A stretch of DNA of 32,702 bases from Anaerolineaceae bacterium 4572_78 (lineage in GTDB: Bacteria > Chloroflexota > Anaerolineae > 4572-78), in NCBI GenBank assembly GCA_002084875.1, contig NBMH01000031.1, positions 1 to 32,702 of the forward strand. The letters are read 5' to 3'. Positions within the stretch are counted from its first letter, which is position 1. Each line of letters opens with the position of its first letter. Position numbers and translations under genes: made by a program. This document shows positions 16,717-26,500 of this stretch, in pieces. The notes below the pieces were generated by a model. The model was not told the DNA's origin, did no database searches, and saw only the letters and a program-made list of their open reading frames with translations.

Positions 16717-18915
16717 ATGGAAGAAGAAAGCAAATTCTTCGATTTTGATTTAGAAGAAGATGAATTAGATATTCTCATGGAAGATGTCAACGAATTGTTG
16801 CAGGATCTTGAAACTGGCATCTTACAGTTAGAGGAAAAAGCTGATGTGGAAGTCATTGGTGTGATTTTCCGCTCGGCTCATACGCTCAAGGCTTTGGCAG
16901 GAACTATTGGTCATTATCAAATGGCAGAGTTGACGCATGCTATGGAAAATCTTTTTGAGGCGATGCGTGACGGGGTTATTAAACCAACTGCTGAAGTGGC
17001 TGATGATTTGCTAGATGCGTTAGATACTTTGAAGATTCAACGGGATGAAATTTTTACGCGGGAACGGAGTGGGGTTGATGTAGATACAATTCTTGAGCAA
17101 ATTCATGATTTGATGCATGGCGAAAAAAAACCTGTCGTTCAAGAAAAAGAGGTATCCGGTGGAGACCACCCACTAACTTCTGAACAAGTTGTCCAAATTG
17201 AACAATATCTGCAAGCAAGAAGAGTTGTTTTAGAGGCAAAAGTTTTTGTTGCTCCAAATACCTTTGCCCCAGCAGCACGCCTTTCACAAGCTGCTATGGC
17301 TGCTATGGATGCAGGTACGGTTATTGTTCAAGACCCTACGATGGATGATTTGGCAAATATTAAGCATGATAATAAATTGTATTTGATTGTTGTAGCAGAT
17401 GAAGAATTAGAAGATGTCAAGAAAATACTTGAAGAAGTAGTTGATTTAACAATTGATTACATACGCCCTTATAGAGAAGAAGAGATTGAGTCGAGATTTG
17501 AAGATGATGAAGATGAGGAAGAATTTGAAGATGAAGAAATTGACACACTAGGTCAGATTTCAATACCCGACACAGAATATTTCACTGAAACACCTGTAGT
17601 ATCTCCGTCACAAAAAGTTGTCCCTGTATCTGGCAAGACAACTCCAAGCCGAACGAAATCCAAACGCAGACCTAGCCGAGATGCAAAAATTGCTAAGGAT
17701 AAAACTGTTCGCATTAGTGTGGAACGACTTGATAATTTGATGAATCTGGTTGGGGAATTGGTTACTGACCGCAATCGTTTGGTGCAGGTTGAGAGTGTGT
17801 TGCGTGCTCAATATGGTAAGGAAGGAGATATTAGTCAGTTGACGGAGATGACTACACATTTTGGGCGTGTGATTGACCAACTTCAAGAAGAAGTCATGCG
17901 GGCAAGGATGTTACCAATTGCACATTTGTTTGATAAGGTACCTCGTGTTGTGCGTGATGTTGCTCGAGCAGTCGGCAAACAGGTTAGAATGGTGGTTGAA
18001 GGTGAGGCAACAGAGTTAGACCGTTCACTTATTGAGGTTATTAATGACCCTCTTGTTCATTTAATCCGTAATGCCGTAGACCATGGTATTGAAACTCCAG
18101 AAGACCGTATCGATTCTGGTAAGGAACCTACTGGTATTTTATGTCTTTCTGCTGACCATGTGGAAGGGCAAATTCAAATTACTATTCAAGATGATGGCAA
18201 AGGAATTGACCCCAATACTATTAGAAATGTTGTGGTTAAGAAAGGTATTTTAACAGAAGAGGAAGCTAATCAACTTGATGATGAGGATGCAATAGATTTT
18301 ATTTTCCGTCCTAATCTTTCTTCTAGTGATACTGTTACGGAATATTCTGGACGTGGGGTTGGGCTAGATGTTGTACGGACTAGCATTGAACAGTTGAGTG
18401 GGTCTGTAGTTGTTGAAAGTCAGATTGGAGTTGGAACAATATTTAGTGTTACGTTACCTCTTACGTTGGCAATTGTTGATGCTATGTTGGTTAAAGTACG
18501 CAACACTGTATATGCTATTCCGTTATCGAGTATTATTGAGTCCCTTTACTTATCGGAAGTGACCATTAGTACTGTTAGAAAACAACCAACTATTCGTTGG
18601 CGAGACTCTATACTTCCTTTGCTTGATTTACGAAAGTTTTTTGACCACCCTCGAATGAAACATGGTAAGGTTGATATTGTTGTTAAGCCTGCTGTGGTAA
18701 CTGTTACATGGGGTAAGTTAAAGGTAGGGCTTGTTGTTGATAAAATTATTGGTAATCAAGGTATTGTTGTCAAATCACTTAGTCCTGTTATTGGCGAAAT
18801 ACCAGGTTTATCAGGAGCAGCGATTTTGGGAGATGGAAGTATTTGTCTGATTTTAGATATTCCAGGTCTCATCAACTCGGCTCTACAATTTAGAAAGCAA
18901 GGTGGATTCGCATGA
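16717..18915 (+). CDS. cheA: Chemotaxis histidine kinase CheA
   Basis: This 732-residue kinase autophosphorylates under receptor control and passes phosphate to CheY and CheB. P1 (HPt) is at about 1-130, with phosphorylatable H55 in RSAHTLKAL. A P2-like regulator-docking domain lies at about 165-250, followed by a very acidic linker (about 252-285). P3 dimerisation helices include RISVERLDNLMNLVGELV. P4 has N452 in HLIRNAVDHG, DDGKGI (G1) and GRGVGLDVV (G2). P5 (about 585-725) is CheW-like with LPLTLAIVDAMLV. Domain order P1-P5 and all catalytic residues are intact. Its stop overlaps the cheC start as ATGA, indicating translational coupling. Confidence 0.97.
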   Translation: MEEESKFFDFDLEEDELDILMEDVNELLQDLETGILQLEEKADVEVIGVIFRSAHTLKALAGTIGHYQMAELTHAMENLFEAMRDGVIKPTAEVADDLLDALDTLKIQRDEIFTRERSGVDVDTILEQIHDLMHGEKKPVVQEKEVSGGDHPLTSEQVVQIEQYLQARRVVLEAKVFVAPNTFAPAARLSQAAMAAMDAGTVIVQDPTMDDLANIKHDNKLYLIVVADEELEDVKKILEEVVDLTIDYIRPYREEEIESRFEDDEDEEEFEDEEIDTLGQISIPDTEYFTETPVVSPSQKVVPVSGKTTPSRTKSKRRPSRDAKIAKDKTVRISVERLDNLMNLVGELVTDRNRLVQVESVLRAQYGKEGDISQLTEMTTHFGRVIDQLQEEVMRARMLPIAHLFDKVPRVVRDVARAVGKQVRMVVEGEATELDRSLIEVINDPLVHLIRNAVDHGIETPEDRIDSGKEPTGILCLSADHVEGQIQITIQDDGKGIDPNTIRNVVVKKGILTEEEANQLDDEDAIDFIFRPNLSSSDTVTEYSGRGVGLDVVRTSIEQLSGSVVVESQIGVGTIFSVTLPLTLAIVDAMLVKVRNTVYAIPLSSIIESLYLSEVTISTVRKQPTIRWRDSILPLLDLRKFFDHPRMKHGKVDIVVKPAVVTVTWGKLKVGLVVDKIIGNQGIVVKSLSPVIGEIPGLSGAAILGDGSICLILDIPGLINSALQFRKQGGFA

Positions 18916-19529
18916 GCAAACCTGAATCTCTGTGGCAACAGCTTATATCAGGGGCACAATCTGAAACTATGCTTCAAGCAGCAATGGATCATGCCGCCCT
19001 AAATTTATCTGATATGGTCGGGCAATCTATTACGATAGATGTACCAGGTGTTACAACGGTCTCTATCAATGATATGATTACTTATGTCGGTAGTCCTGAA
19101 GCAGAGATTGTTGGGATTTATCTTTTGATAGATGGTGAATTACAAGGACAGGCGTTGTTGATGTTTTCCTTGCATGATGCTTTTTATTTGATTGATTTGT
19201 TGATGGGCAGAGATGTTGGTGAGACTGTTGAGCTTGATGATTTAAGCCAATCTGCGTTGGCTGAAGTTGGTAATTTAATGCTGGCTGGTTTTCTTAATAC
19301 TTTAGCAAACATCAGTGGTAAACCTTTGCGACCGTCACCGCCAGCTGTGGTGGTGGATATGTTGGGGGCAATCTTAAATTTCATTGCAGCTTCTGTTGGT
19401 GCTACTAGCGATGAGTTAGTTTTTGTTGAAACTATCTTTAAGGATACTGACCGAATTTTGGAAGGTCGTTTTTGGATTTTACCTGACCCAAGTGTATTTG
19501 AATCTAGTGCTAGTAATTTGTTTACATAG
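18912..19529 (+). CDS. cheC: CheC-type CheY-P phosphatase, single active site
   Basis: This 205-residue protein starts inside the end of cheA (ATGA). CheC dephosphorylates CheY-P and partners CheD. The second half-site motif is intact: S114-x3-E118-x2-N121 followed after 22 residues by P144 (SALAEVGN, then PSPP). The first half-site, expected in MLQAAMDHAALNLSDMVG (20-37), has lost the Glu/Asn pair, so only one catalytic centre remains. Length matches CheC rather than CheX. Its place just before cheD fits a CheC-CheD feedback pair. Confidence 0.92.
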   Translation: MSKPESLWQQLISGAQSETMLQAAMDHAALNLSDMVGQSITIDVPGVTTVSINDMITYVGSPEAEIVGIYLLIDGELQGQALLMFSLHDAFYLIDLLMGRDVGETVELDDLSQSALAEVGNLMLAGFLNTLANISGKPLRPSPPAVVVDMLGAILNFIAASVGATSDELVFVETIFKDTDRILEGRFWILPDPSVFESSASNLFT

Positions 19530-19698
19530 TCATAATGTGATAAAGTTAATAACGTGAATTAAACATCGCCAATTTGATTTTTATAGACAAATTCGTCCTG
19601 CAACACTTGGTGTTTATTTTAATTAACTATATTTATTAATTCAAGGTACGTTGTTTTTATTGATTTAGAGCGTATGCTTTCAAAGTTAGAGGCAAAGT

Positions 19699-20196
19699 GT
19701 GACACAGAATCTACGACCAGTTGCCATTGGTGAAATCATTGTCAGTAATAATGGTGACGATGTGTTAGTTGCTTATGGGCTTGGTTCATGCGTAGCGGTT
19801 TGCATGTATGACCCAATGTTGCGTGTTGGGAGCATGCTACACGCTTTACTCCCTACTAAGCCTAGTGATAATATTAACAGGGGCAAACCCACAAAGTTTG
19901 TTGATGAAGGAATATCACTATTGTTGAAGCAAATGCAAAAAGTAGGCGGAAAGCAAATACGGTACAAAGCATATTTGTGTGGTGGTGCACAAATGCTTTC
20001 TATTCCTAATTCAACCGATGCTTTCAATATTGGACAACGCAATATTGAAGCCGCTGAAACAATGCTAAAAAAAATGAGTATAGTAATACAAGCCCGTGAT
20101 ACTGGCGGTAAAGCAGGTCGTACGGTTAAGTTATATGTTGGTAGTGGACAAGTAACTGTAAGGACGTTAGGACATAAAGAACATGTTCTAGCTTAA
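19699..20196 (+). CDS. cheD: Chemoreceptor glutamine deamidase CheD
   Basis: This 165-residue enzyme deamidates receptor glutamines to glutamates and can bind CheC. The catalytic Cys31 sits in AYGLGSCVAV and His48 in GSMLHALLP, in the family's usual spacing. YKAYLCGGAQML and NIGQRNIEAAE are further conserved blocks, as is RDTGGKAGR. The start is a GTG at 19699 behind AGAGG. A 169-base AT-rich gap separates it from cheC, so it may have extra regulation. The protein is complete. Confidence 0.95.
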   Translation: MTQNLRPVAIGEIIVSNNGDDVLVAYGLGSCVAVCMYDPMLRVGSMLHALLPTKPSDNINRGKPTKFVDEGISLLLKQMQKVGGKQIRYKAYLCGGAQMLSIPNSTDAFNIGQRNIEAAETMLKKMSIVIQARDTGGKAGRTVKLYVGSGQVTVRTLGHKEHVLA

Positions 20197-20275
20197 CAGG
20201 AAGTGAAAGGTAAGAAATTTTGTTATTTTCCAAAGTACATTTGAATATACTTGAATATATTTTTGTTAGGAGGGC

Positions 20276-20635
20276 ATGATGTCTAAAGTAATGATTGTAG
20301 ACGATGCTCAGTTTATGCGTGTACGTCTCTCCAAACTGTTGACCCGAAACGGATATGAGGTCGTTGAAGCTGAAAATGGAGAGCAGGCCGTAAAAGTTTT
20401 TAAATCAGCTAGTCCCGATGTGGTGTTAATGGACATAACCATGCCACATAAAGATGGCTTGGAAGCATTGAGCGAAATACGAGAATTTGATTCTAAAGCA
20501 AAGGTTATTATGTTGACTGCTTTGGGACAGGAATCGATGATTGTACAAGCTGTTCAGGCTGGTGCAAAGGATTATGTTGTGAAGCCCTTTAATCCCAAAC
20601 GAGTTATGTCCGCATTAGAAAAAGTACTGGGGTAA
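20276..20635 (+). CDS. cheY: Chemotaxis response regulator CheY
   Basis: This 119-residue single receiver domain carries the output signal of the array. The acidic pair D9/D10 (MIVDDAQFMR), phospho-acceptor D53 (VLMDITMPHKDG), T81 and K103 (VKPF) are all present. TAGGAGGG lies 5 bases before the ATG at 20276; an ATG follows immediately and would shorten the product by one residue. There is no DNA-binding or enzymatic output domain. Its partner is unknown because no flagellar switch or pilus motor gene is in the window. Confidence 0.95.
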   Translation: MMSKVMIVDDAQFMRVRLSKLLTRNGYEVVEAENGEQAVKVFKSASPDVVLMDITMPHKDGLEALSEIREFDSKAKVIMLTALGQESMIVQAVQAGAKDYVVKPFNPKRVMSALEKVLG

Positions 20636-20640
20636 ATCGA

Positions 20641-21678
20641 ATGGACGACCTTATCCGCGTCCTTGTTGTGGATGATTCAGCTTTTATGCGTTATACTGTT
20701 GCCAAATATCTAGCCACTGATCCTGATATTGATGTGGTTGGTAGTGCACGTGATGGTGTAGACGCATTAAGCAAAGTCTCTTCATTAAAACCTGATGTGG
20801 TTACGCTAGATGTAGAAATGCCTAAGATGGATGGGCTGACTGCGTTGAAGCATATTATGGCAAAACAGCCTACCCCAGTTGTCATGCTTAGCTCGCTGAC
20901 TCAAAAGGGCACACGTACTACTATACGAGCTTTGATGCGTGGTGCGGTGGATTTTGTCGCCAAGCCAAGTGCTAAGGCAAATACCCGTACTGTGATGAAG
21001 GAATTGATTAGCAAAGTTAAGGCGGCATCCGGTGTGCGGTCATCATCCTCAACATTGACGTATACAGAACAATCACGCTCAAAGCAAAAGAGTGTTGGTT
21101 TACGTCCTTTTAATAAAGGGGACCCTTTAGTTATAATTGGTACATCCACCGGGGGACCACGTGCATTACAAGATGTGCTTTCATCTTTGCCCGCCAATCT
21201 TGTGGCGGCGGTATTAGTTGTACAACACATGCCAGCTGGGTTCACTCGTTCTTTAGCTAGTCGGCTTAATGAGATTAGCCCTTTGACTATTCAAGAGGCA
21301 ATAGGTGGCGACCGATTAGCACAAGGATTGGTTTTGTTGGCTCCAGGGGATTATCATTTGGTTTTTAAAGACTATAAACGTGTTACATTAAATCGTGGTC
21401 CACGTCGGCGGCATGTGCGTCCATCTACTGATGTTACAATGGAATCGGCAGTTAGGTTTCATGGTTCATCTTTAATCGGTGTGATACTCACTGGCATGGG
21501 GTCAGATGGTACGGATGGGGCAAGAATGATTAAACAAGTAGGCGGTCGTATCATTGCTCAAGATAAATCAACAAGTGTGGTTTACGGCATGCCACGAAGT
21601 GTTGTTGAAGCAGGATTAGCAGACCGAGTTGTCCCTTTATCTGCAATTGCCTCGACATTGGCGGATTTTCTGAAATGA
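20641..21678 (+). CDS. cheB: Receptor methylesterase/deamidase CheB
   Basis: This 345-residue enzyme has an N-terminal receiver (phospho-acceptor D57 in TLDVEMPKMDG) and a C-terminal methylesterase domain joined by a linker rich in Ser (about 130-155). The catalytic triad is Ser169 (IGTSTGGP), His196 (VVQHMPAGF) and Asp289 (LTGMGSDG). It removes methyl groups from receptor glutamates after phosphorylation by CheA. It begins 5 bases after cheY and overlaps cheR by ATGA, so the three genes form a coupled unit. Confidence 0.97.
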   Translation: MDDLIRVLVVDDSAFMRYTVAKYLATDPDIDVVGSARDGVDALSKVSSLKPDVVTLDVEMPKMDGLTALKHIMAKQPTPVVMLSSLTQKGTRTTIRALMRGAVDFVAKPSAKANTRTVMKELISKVKAASGVRSSSSTLTYTEQSRSKQKSVGLRPFNKGDPLVIIGTSTGGPRALQDVLSSLPANLVAAVLVVQHMPAGFTRSLASRLNEISPLTIQEAIGGDRLAQGLVLLAPGDYHLVFKDYKRVTLNRGPRRRHVRPSTDVTMESAVRFHGSSLIGVILTGMGSDGTDGARMIKQVGGRIIAQDKSTSVVYGMPRSVVEAGLADRVVPLSAIASTLADFLK

Positions 21679-22460
21679 AAGAATGGGAATATAACCTCAT
21701 CAAACGTAATATTTTTGAACTCATGGACATCGATTTGACTGGCTATAAGTGTGAACAGATGAAACGCCGCTTAGCAGCTTATCTCGTACGTTCAGGGCAT
21801 GCTTCATGGACAAACTTTTTTAAGTCTATTCGCAATGACTCTACTGCTCAAAATAAACTTAAAAATTATTTGACGATTAATGTGTCTTCATTTTTTCGTG
21901 ATGATGAAAAGTACATTTACTTGAGGAATAAAACGTTACCTGAACTTTTAACCAATGGTTCATCATTGAAAATCTGGAGCGCGGGCTGTTCACGAGGGCA
22001 GGAACCATATTCTATTGCTATTTTGCTTGCTGAGCTTACAAGTTTACGTCAACAGCACTATATTTTGGCTACTGACCTCGACCGAGCTGCCTTAGCCCAT
22101 GCTAAAGCAGGTGGACCGTATAACGAGAGTGACATGACACGTGTTTCTGAATCACAGTTAAAGAAACATTTTATCCTTCGCGAAGATGGCTACTACGTTA
22201 ATTTAAACTTACAACGAAAGATAAAATTCCAACAACATAACTTACTCACAGATAAATTTAATTCAGGTTTTGATTTAATTATCTGTCGAAATGTGGTCAT
22301 ATATTTTACCGCAGAAGTAAAAAACACGTTGTATAACCATTTTTGTCAGGCGTTGCGAATAGGTGGTATACTTTTTATTGGAGGTACAGAGATTGTCTCT
22401 AGGTATCAAGATATTGGATTTGAAACAGCAGGTATATCTTTTTATCGTCGAACTATGTAG
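21675..22460 (+). CDS. cheR: Receptor methyltransferase CheR
   Basis: This 261-residue SAM-dependent enzyme methylates receptor glutamates. The N-terminal helical domain is followed by TINVSSFFRD (67-76), SAM-binding IWSAGCSRGQEPYSIA (100-115), an ATDLDR acidic loop, and FDLIICRNVVIYF (about 201-213), all standard CheR motifs. It starts within the end of cheB. None of the three local receptors ends in a CheR-binding pentapeptide, so docking probably relies on the methylation helices alone. Confidence 0.96.
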   Translation: MKEWEYNLIKRNIFELMDIDLTGYKCEQMKRRLAAYLVRSGHASWTNFFKSIRNDSTAQNKLKNYLTINVSSFFRDDEKYIYLRNKTLPELLTNGSSLKIWSAGCSRGQEPYSIAILLAELTSLRQQHYILATDLDRAALAHAKAGGPYNESDMTRVSESQLKKHFILREDGYYVNLNLQRKIKFQQHNLLTDKFNSGFDLIICRNVVIYFTAEVKNTLYNHFCQALRIGGILFIGGTEIVSRYQDIGFETAGISFYRRTM

Positions 22461-22480
22461 GGGTTTACAAAGGCTATTAT

Positions 22481-22942
22481 ATGAGTAAGGAACTAATTCA
22501 CTATTTTACACAATCAACTGTTGCTGTCTTAGAGATGGAATTAGGTCTGGAAGCAACATCTGGTGATGTGGTCTCTCTTAGCTCGAAATGTAGTATGAGT
22601 GATGTGACCGTTCTCGTCAGTCTTGTGGGAGAAGTTCAGGGCGTGGTTATGTATAGTATGGGTATGGATACTGCTTTGAGGATTGTGTCAGAACTTATGT
22701 TTGAAGAGTTTGAGGAGTTTGATGAGTTGGCTCAAAGTGGTATTAGCGAAATGGGAAATATATTTAGTGGACAAGGGGTACAACTTATGGAGGAGGCAGG
22801 CTTTCAAACAAAAATTTCGCCTCCAACATTGGTTCAAGGTCCTCAAGCCTCAATTTCAACTGTTGGCTTTGGCAGATATTTAGTTCCTATTTGTACTGAT
22901 TATGGTGAAATTCAGATACACTTGGCTGTACGTCAAGATTGA
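22481..22942 (+). CDS. cheX: CheX-type CheY-P phosphatase, copy 1
   Basis: This 153-residue protein belongs to the CheX branch of the CheC/CheX/FliY family. The catalytic pattern is S86-x3-E90-x2-N93 (AQSGISEMGNIFSG), in the single long helix typical of CheX, followed by ISPP. A run of acidic residues (FEEFEEFDE) precedes the helix. CheX dimers remove phosphate from CheY-P. It begins 20 bases after cheR and is followed 50 bases later by a clear paralogue of the same length. It should act in the cytoplasm. Confidence 0.88.
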   Translation: MSKELIHYFTQSTVAVLEMELGLEATSGDVVSLSSKCSMSDVTVLVSLVGEVQGVVMYSMGMDTALRIVSELMFEEFEEFDELAQSGISEMGNIFSGQGVQLMEEAGFQTKISPPTLVQGPQASISTVGFGRYLVPICTDYGEIQIHLAVRQD

Positions 22943-22992
22943 TATTTACCAGAAATTTAATTTCTTACTACTGAGCTTAGGGTAGGTGTGTG

Positions 22993-23475
22993 ATGCAGAC
23001 AGAACTTCTTAATGTTTTTATTGAATCAGCAAGTGAGGTACTTGAATCTGAATTAGGTGTGGCTGTTTCATGTGGAAAGGTCAGCACCAATGTAAGTACA
23101 TATATAACTGATGATGTTACAGTGTTGATTAGTTTGGTAGGTGATGTGTCTGGTATTGCATTTTATAGCATGACCTTAGAAACTGCCAAAGCATTCGTAG
23201 GATGTATGTTGTTTCAGGAGATTGAAGAATTTGATGACCTTGCTCAAAGCGGTATTGGTGAGTTGGGAAATGTTATTACTGGGCAATCAGGTACAAAACT
23301 GGCTGAGATGGGGTTTGAGATACAAATATCTGTACCCACTTTGTTGGTTGGCAGTGGGTCAAGCATTTCGACACTAGACATTAAGCGTCACATTGTTATT
23401 TTAGAAACAGAATTGGGTCACTTTCGATTAAACTTAGCTTTGCGTGAATCTGCTACAGTAGATGACTTGTTTTGA
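22993..23475 (+). CDS. cheX: CheX-type CheY-P phosphatase, copy 2
   Basis: The ATG at 22993 is preceded by GGGTAGG; a GTG three bases earlier is the only alternative. The 160-residue product aligns end to end with copy 1: Glu90 and Asn93 occupy the same positions (AQSGIGELGNVITGQ) and the acidic stretch is shared. The copies differ at many positions outside the core, so the duplication is old. It is the last gene of the che block; a hairpin repeat and then a convergent gene follow. Copy 2 has a few extra C-terminal residues (ESATVDDLF). Confidence 0.88.
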   Translation: MQTELLNVFIESASEVLESELGVAVSCGKVSTNVSTYITDDVTVLISLVGDVSGIAFYSMTLETAKAFVGCMLFQEIEEFDDLAQSGIGELGNVITGQSGTKLAEMGFEIQISVPTLLVGSGSSISTLDIKRHIVILETELGHFRLNLALRESATVDDLF

Positions 23476-23486
23476 TCCCCATGTAA

Positions 23487-23505
23487 GACAGACTTCTAGC
23501 CTGTC
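23487..23505. repeat. Hairpin repeat with TTCTAG core after the che block
   Basis: GACAG (23487-23491) and CTGTC (23501-23505) enclose ACTTCTAGC. CATGTAA precedes and CATG follows nearby (23515-23519), echoing the CATGTAG flanks of the element at 6327. It lies between the convergent cheX and glycosyltransferase genes; no T-run marks it as a classical terminator. Confidence 0.65.
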
Positions 23506-23543
23506 CATCTGACACCATGTTTTTGTACAATAGTACGATTCCA

Positions 23544-26500
23544 TTATTTACTACAAATAGAAATAGTTTCGGTAGTCCCAAAAATATCAACAGAATCTAA
23601 TATTAATCTCTGCACATAAATCTTATAATTATTTTTTGTTTGCAATGTAATGTCAAATTGACTTTTATCTTGGCTAACATCAAAATAAACAGGAGAAGTA
23701 CCACTACTCAAAACAGTATTTTCTCCTGTTTGTTGAATGGTAACATATATTGATGAGCAATCTTTTTGTAATATTGTTTTACATGCTACACTAACTTGCC
23801 ACTTCCCAATAGGCACATGTAAGTTACGAATAGAAGTAGGTTCTGACGAAACCAAAATAAAAAATTGGTTATTTCTATCAAGAGTTGCAACTGTATTTGG
23901 GTTACTGTTGATGAGATAGCTTGGCACTATGATTGTATTGTCAACATGTACTGTAGGCATTTTGCCTGTGAAACGTTTAATACCAATTTTGGGGCTATCT
24001 CGCCGTACCCAAATCGCTGTTTGAAAATAATATGGCTTATAACCGACAAAATTTGTTAAGGTGTATAATTCAAAAAAATTCGGGTTTTGTTGCATTTGGC
24101 GACCACTAGGGAATGGAGCCATACCGTCATTGCCTGGCACATCAAACATAATCAAATCGGGTTTGCGATTCAAAACATACTCCCCGTCACCAAATTCATG
24201 CCCTGTCCAACCGCTACCTATCTTTTCAGATGGCTGACGGGCGATATGATAATCATTCAAACCAAGCATGTCTATCGCTGGCAATCCTGACCAGTACGGC
24301 ACAGTTCCAGCCGCATCTACTGCAATTAAAGGCTGTTCTTCGGCAAATCCTTCTTTTAACATGAGTCCAATCACCTGCCCATCCCATGGCCACAATTCAA
24401 CTAACACCCGCCTATTTTTGGCATCATTTCCTTGATTATACATGTAAAAGCTCGCCGATAATATCAAAATGATTATCAGGATTGCATAATGACCTGAACT
24501 TTTAAGATAAGCTTCCAGACCCAACATGCCTTCCGCGACAATCAATGCCATTAAGACAATCATGGGCACTAAATGTCGCCAGCCAGGAAATACATCTCCG
24601 CCAATAACGACCACATAAACAAGCCATGCATATAAAGGAATGACAAGAAAAATTGCCTTTACTCGTTGATGTTTATTGATTAGCATGATTACCAGAGATA
24701 TTAACACAAATTCTAGTAAAGGTCTAAGGGCAAAAATACCAATCCGAACATATCTAAGTCCCTCCTGCATGCGATGAAGTGATGTATTTGCTTTGATGAG
24801 AGCCGTATTTGGTACAAACTCGCCGTAATAAATCAAACGAAAGAGGAGTTGCCCCTGATAGAACATAACGGGTAGTATGATAAGATAGGCAACAATGTTA
24901 AATGTTGTTCTGTTAATACCTCGTATCAAAATAATCCCCACAACAGCCGTTATAGTAAATATGATTCCGTCGGGACGGATAATGCAAATCAAGGCAAAAC
25001 ATAAACCAGGCAATTGCATTTCTTTAGGGGTGACTGTTTCTTTTTCCAGGATGGGATAGCAAAGGATAATCCCCCAAGCTAACAATCCTACCAGCAAAGG
25101 TTGTTCCAATCCACCAATTGTCCAAATTGCAATCGGTGCCGCTAAAACTACTGTCAGCGAACCAACCGCCATAGGTAACAATTGGCGAATGTTTCTAGCA
25201 GGATAGGCATACACAATTGCCCCAATCACAAATGATATACCAATCATGCCCAAAATACGAGTGGCATCTATCAAGTCAATACCCAGCCATCCCAAAAAAG
25301 CAGTTAGAAGTATCCATAATAAATTGGAGTATCCTTCGACAGGGTAGCCGTCTGTCCATACCAAACCATACCCGTCCAAAAGATTGTTGGCGTATCGCAG
25401 GGAAATTAATGCATCATCTACGATGAAGGGCATGTAGTAATTAGCATGAATAGCTAAGGTTATGAGGGATATGACAATTTGAAACCCTGCTGAAGATAAG
25501 GCTAACTCTTCTTGTTCTGTTAATTCGAGATAAGATATTTGTTCCCCTGTTGGCAATGAAACAAATTTAGTACGGTCGGGAGAACGATTAAAATCATGCA
25601 TAGTCTTATCGAAAATAACCACATAAAAATGATTTTCATCATCAGGGGTAAGCCCAAACGTTGCCATGTCTAAAACTTCTTGCTTAACAATTGCCTGTCC
25701 TTCAACTACTTCCCAACGTCCACCAATGACATACGGATAAAATATGTAATCGTGCAGATAGTACTGTGGGAAACGCCATCCATCTGACAAGATAAGGGTT
25801 TGTTTGGGCGGAAAATTTTGAGTGACTAAGGCTATACTAGCTTGATAGTGGCTATCTCGTTGATTGATGGTGGCATCGCTTAATAGTTTTGGTGATTCGC
25901 CGCCAAGTGGATAGGTGGGAGCAAAAATAAAAATGATACTATTTAAGATTATGATACCTGCTATGAAATAGGTTTGATAGGCAGGTTTTAGCCAATTTGA
26001 GCTATAGATTACTAAAGCACTAACAATTAATAATGCGGGCAAAAACACGAACACCAAACCTTGTTGTCCCATGTGAATGAAAGCATAATAAGCAATTGAA
26101 GGCAGTATCCAACACAGAATAAACCACAGACGATGGTCTTTCATGAAATTTAGCAGTTCGATTTTGTTTAGCAGTTGAGCTTTTTTGATAAGTATAACTC
26201 CCCAAATCAAAAATGGAATCAATGCTAAAGCCCAGCCGTACATGGTGTACATTGTCAGTTTACGCATGTTGCGAATGAAGCCGACCATGCCTCCTTCGGC
26301 AAAAACCGATGTTGTATTTGTGAAGGCCTCCGAATATTTTTCCAAAATTAAGAAGTACTGTTCAGGTCCACCATGTAGCCATAGCAATGGTACAAACCAA
26401 AAAAGATTAACTACAAAAAGCACCCCAAGTGCTATGAATCGTTGTCGCCATGTGAGATACCAGGCCACATACAAAACTAACAAGCTCAAGAAAACTTCCG

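Noticed and set aside
9200-23475. Flagellar gene cluster association
   Set aside because: No flagellar or pilus structural gene could be found in the window.
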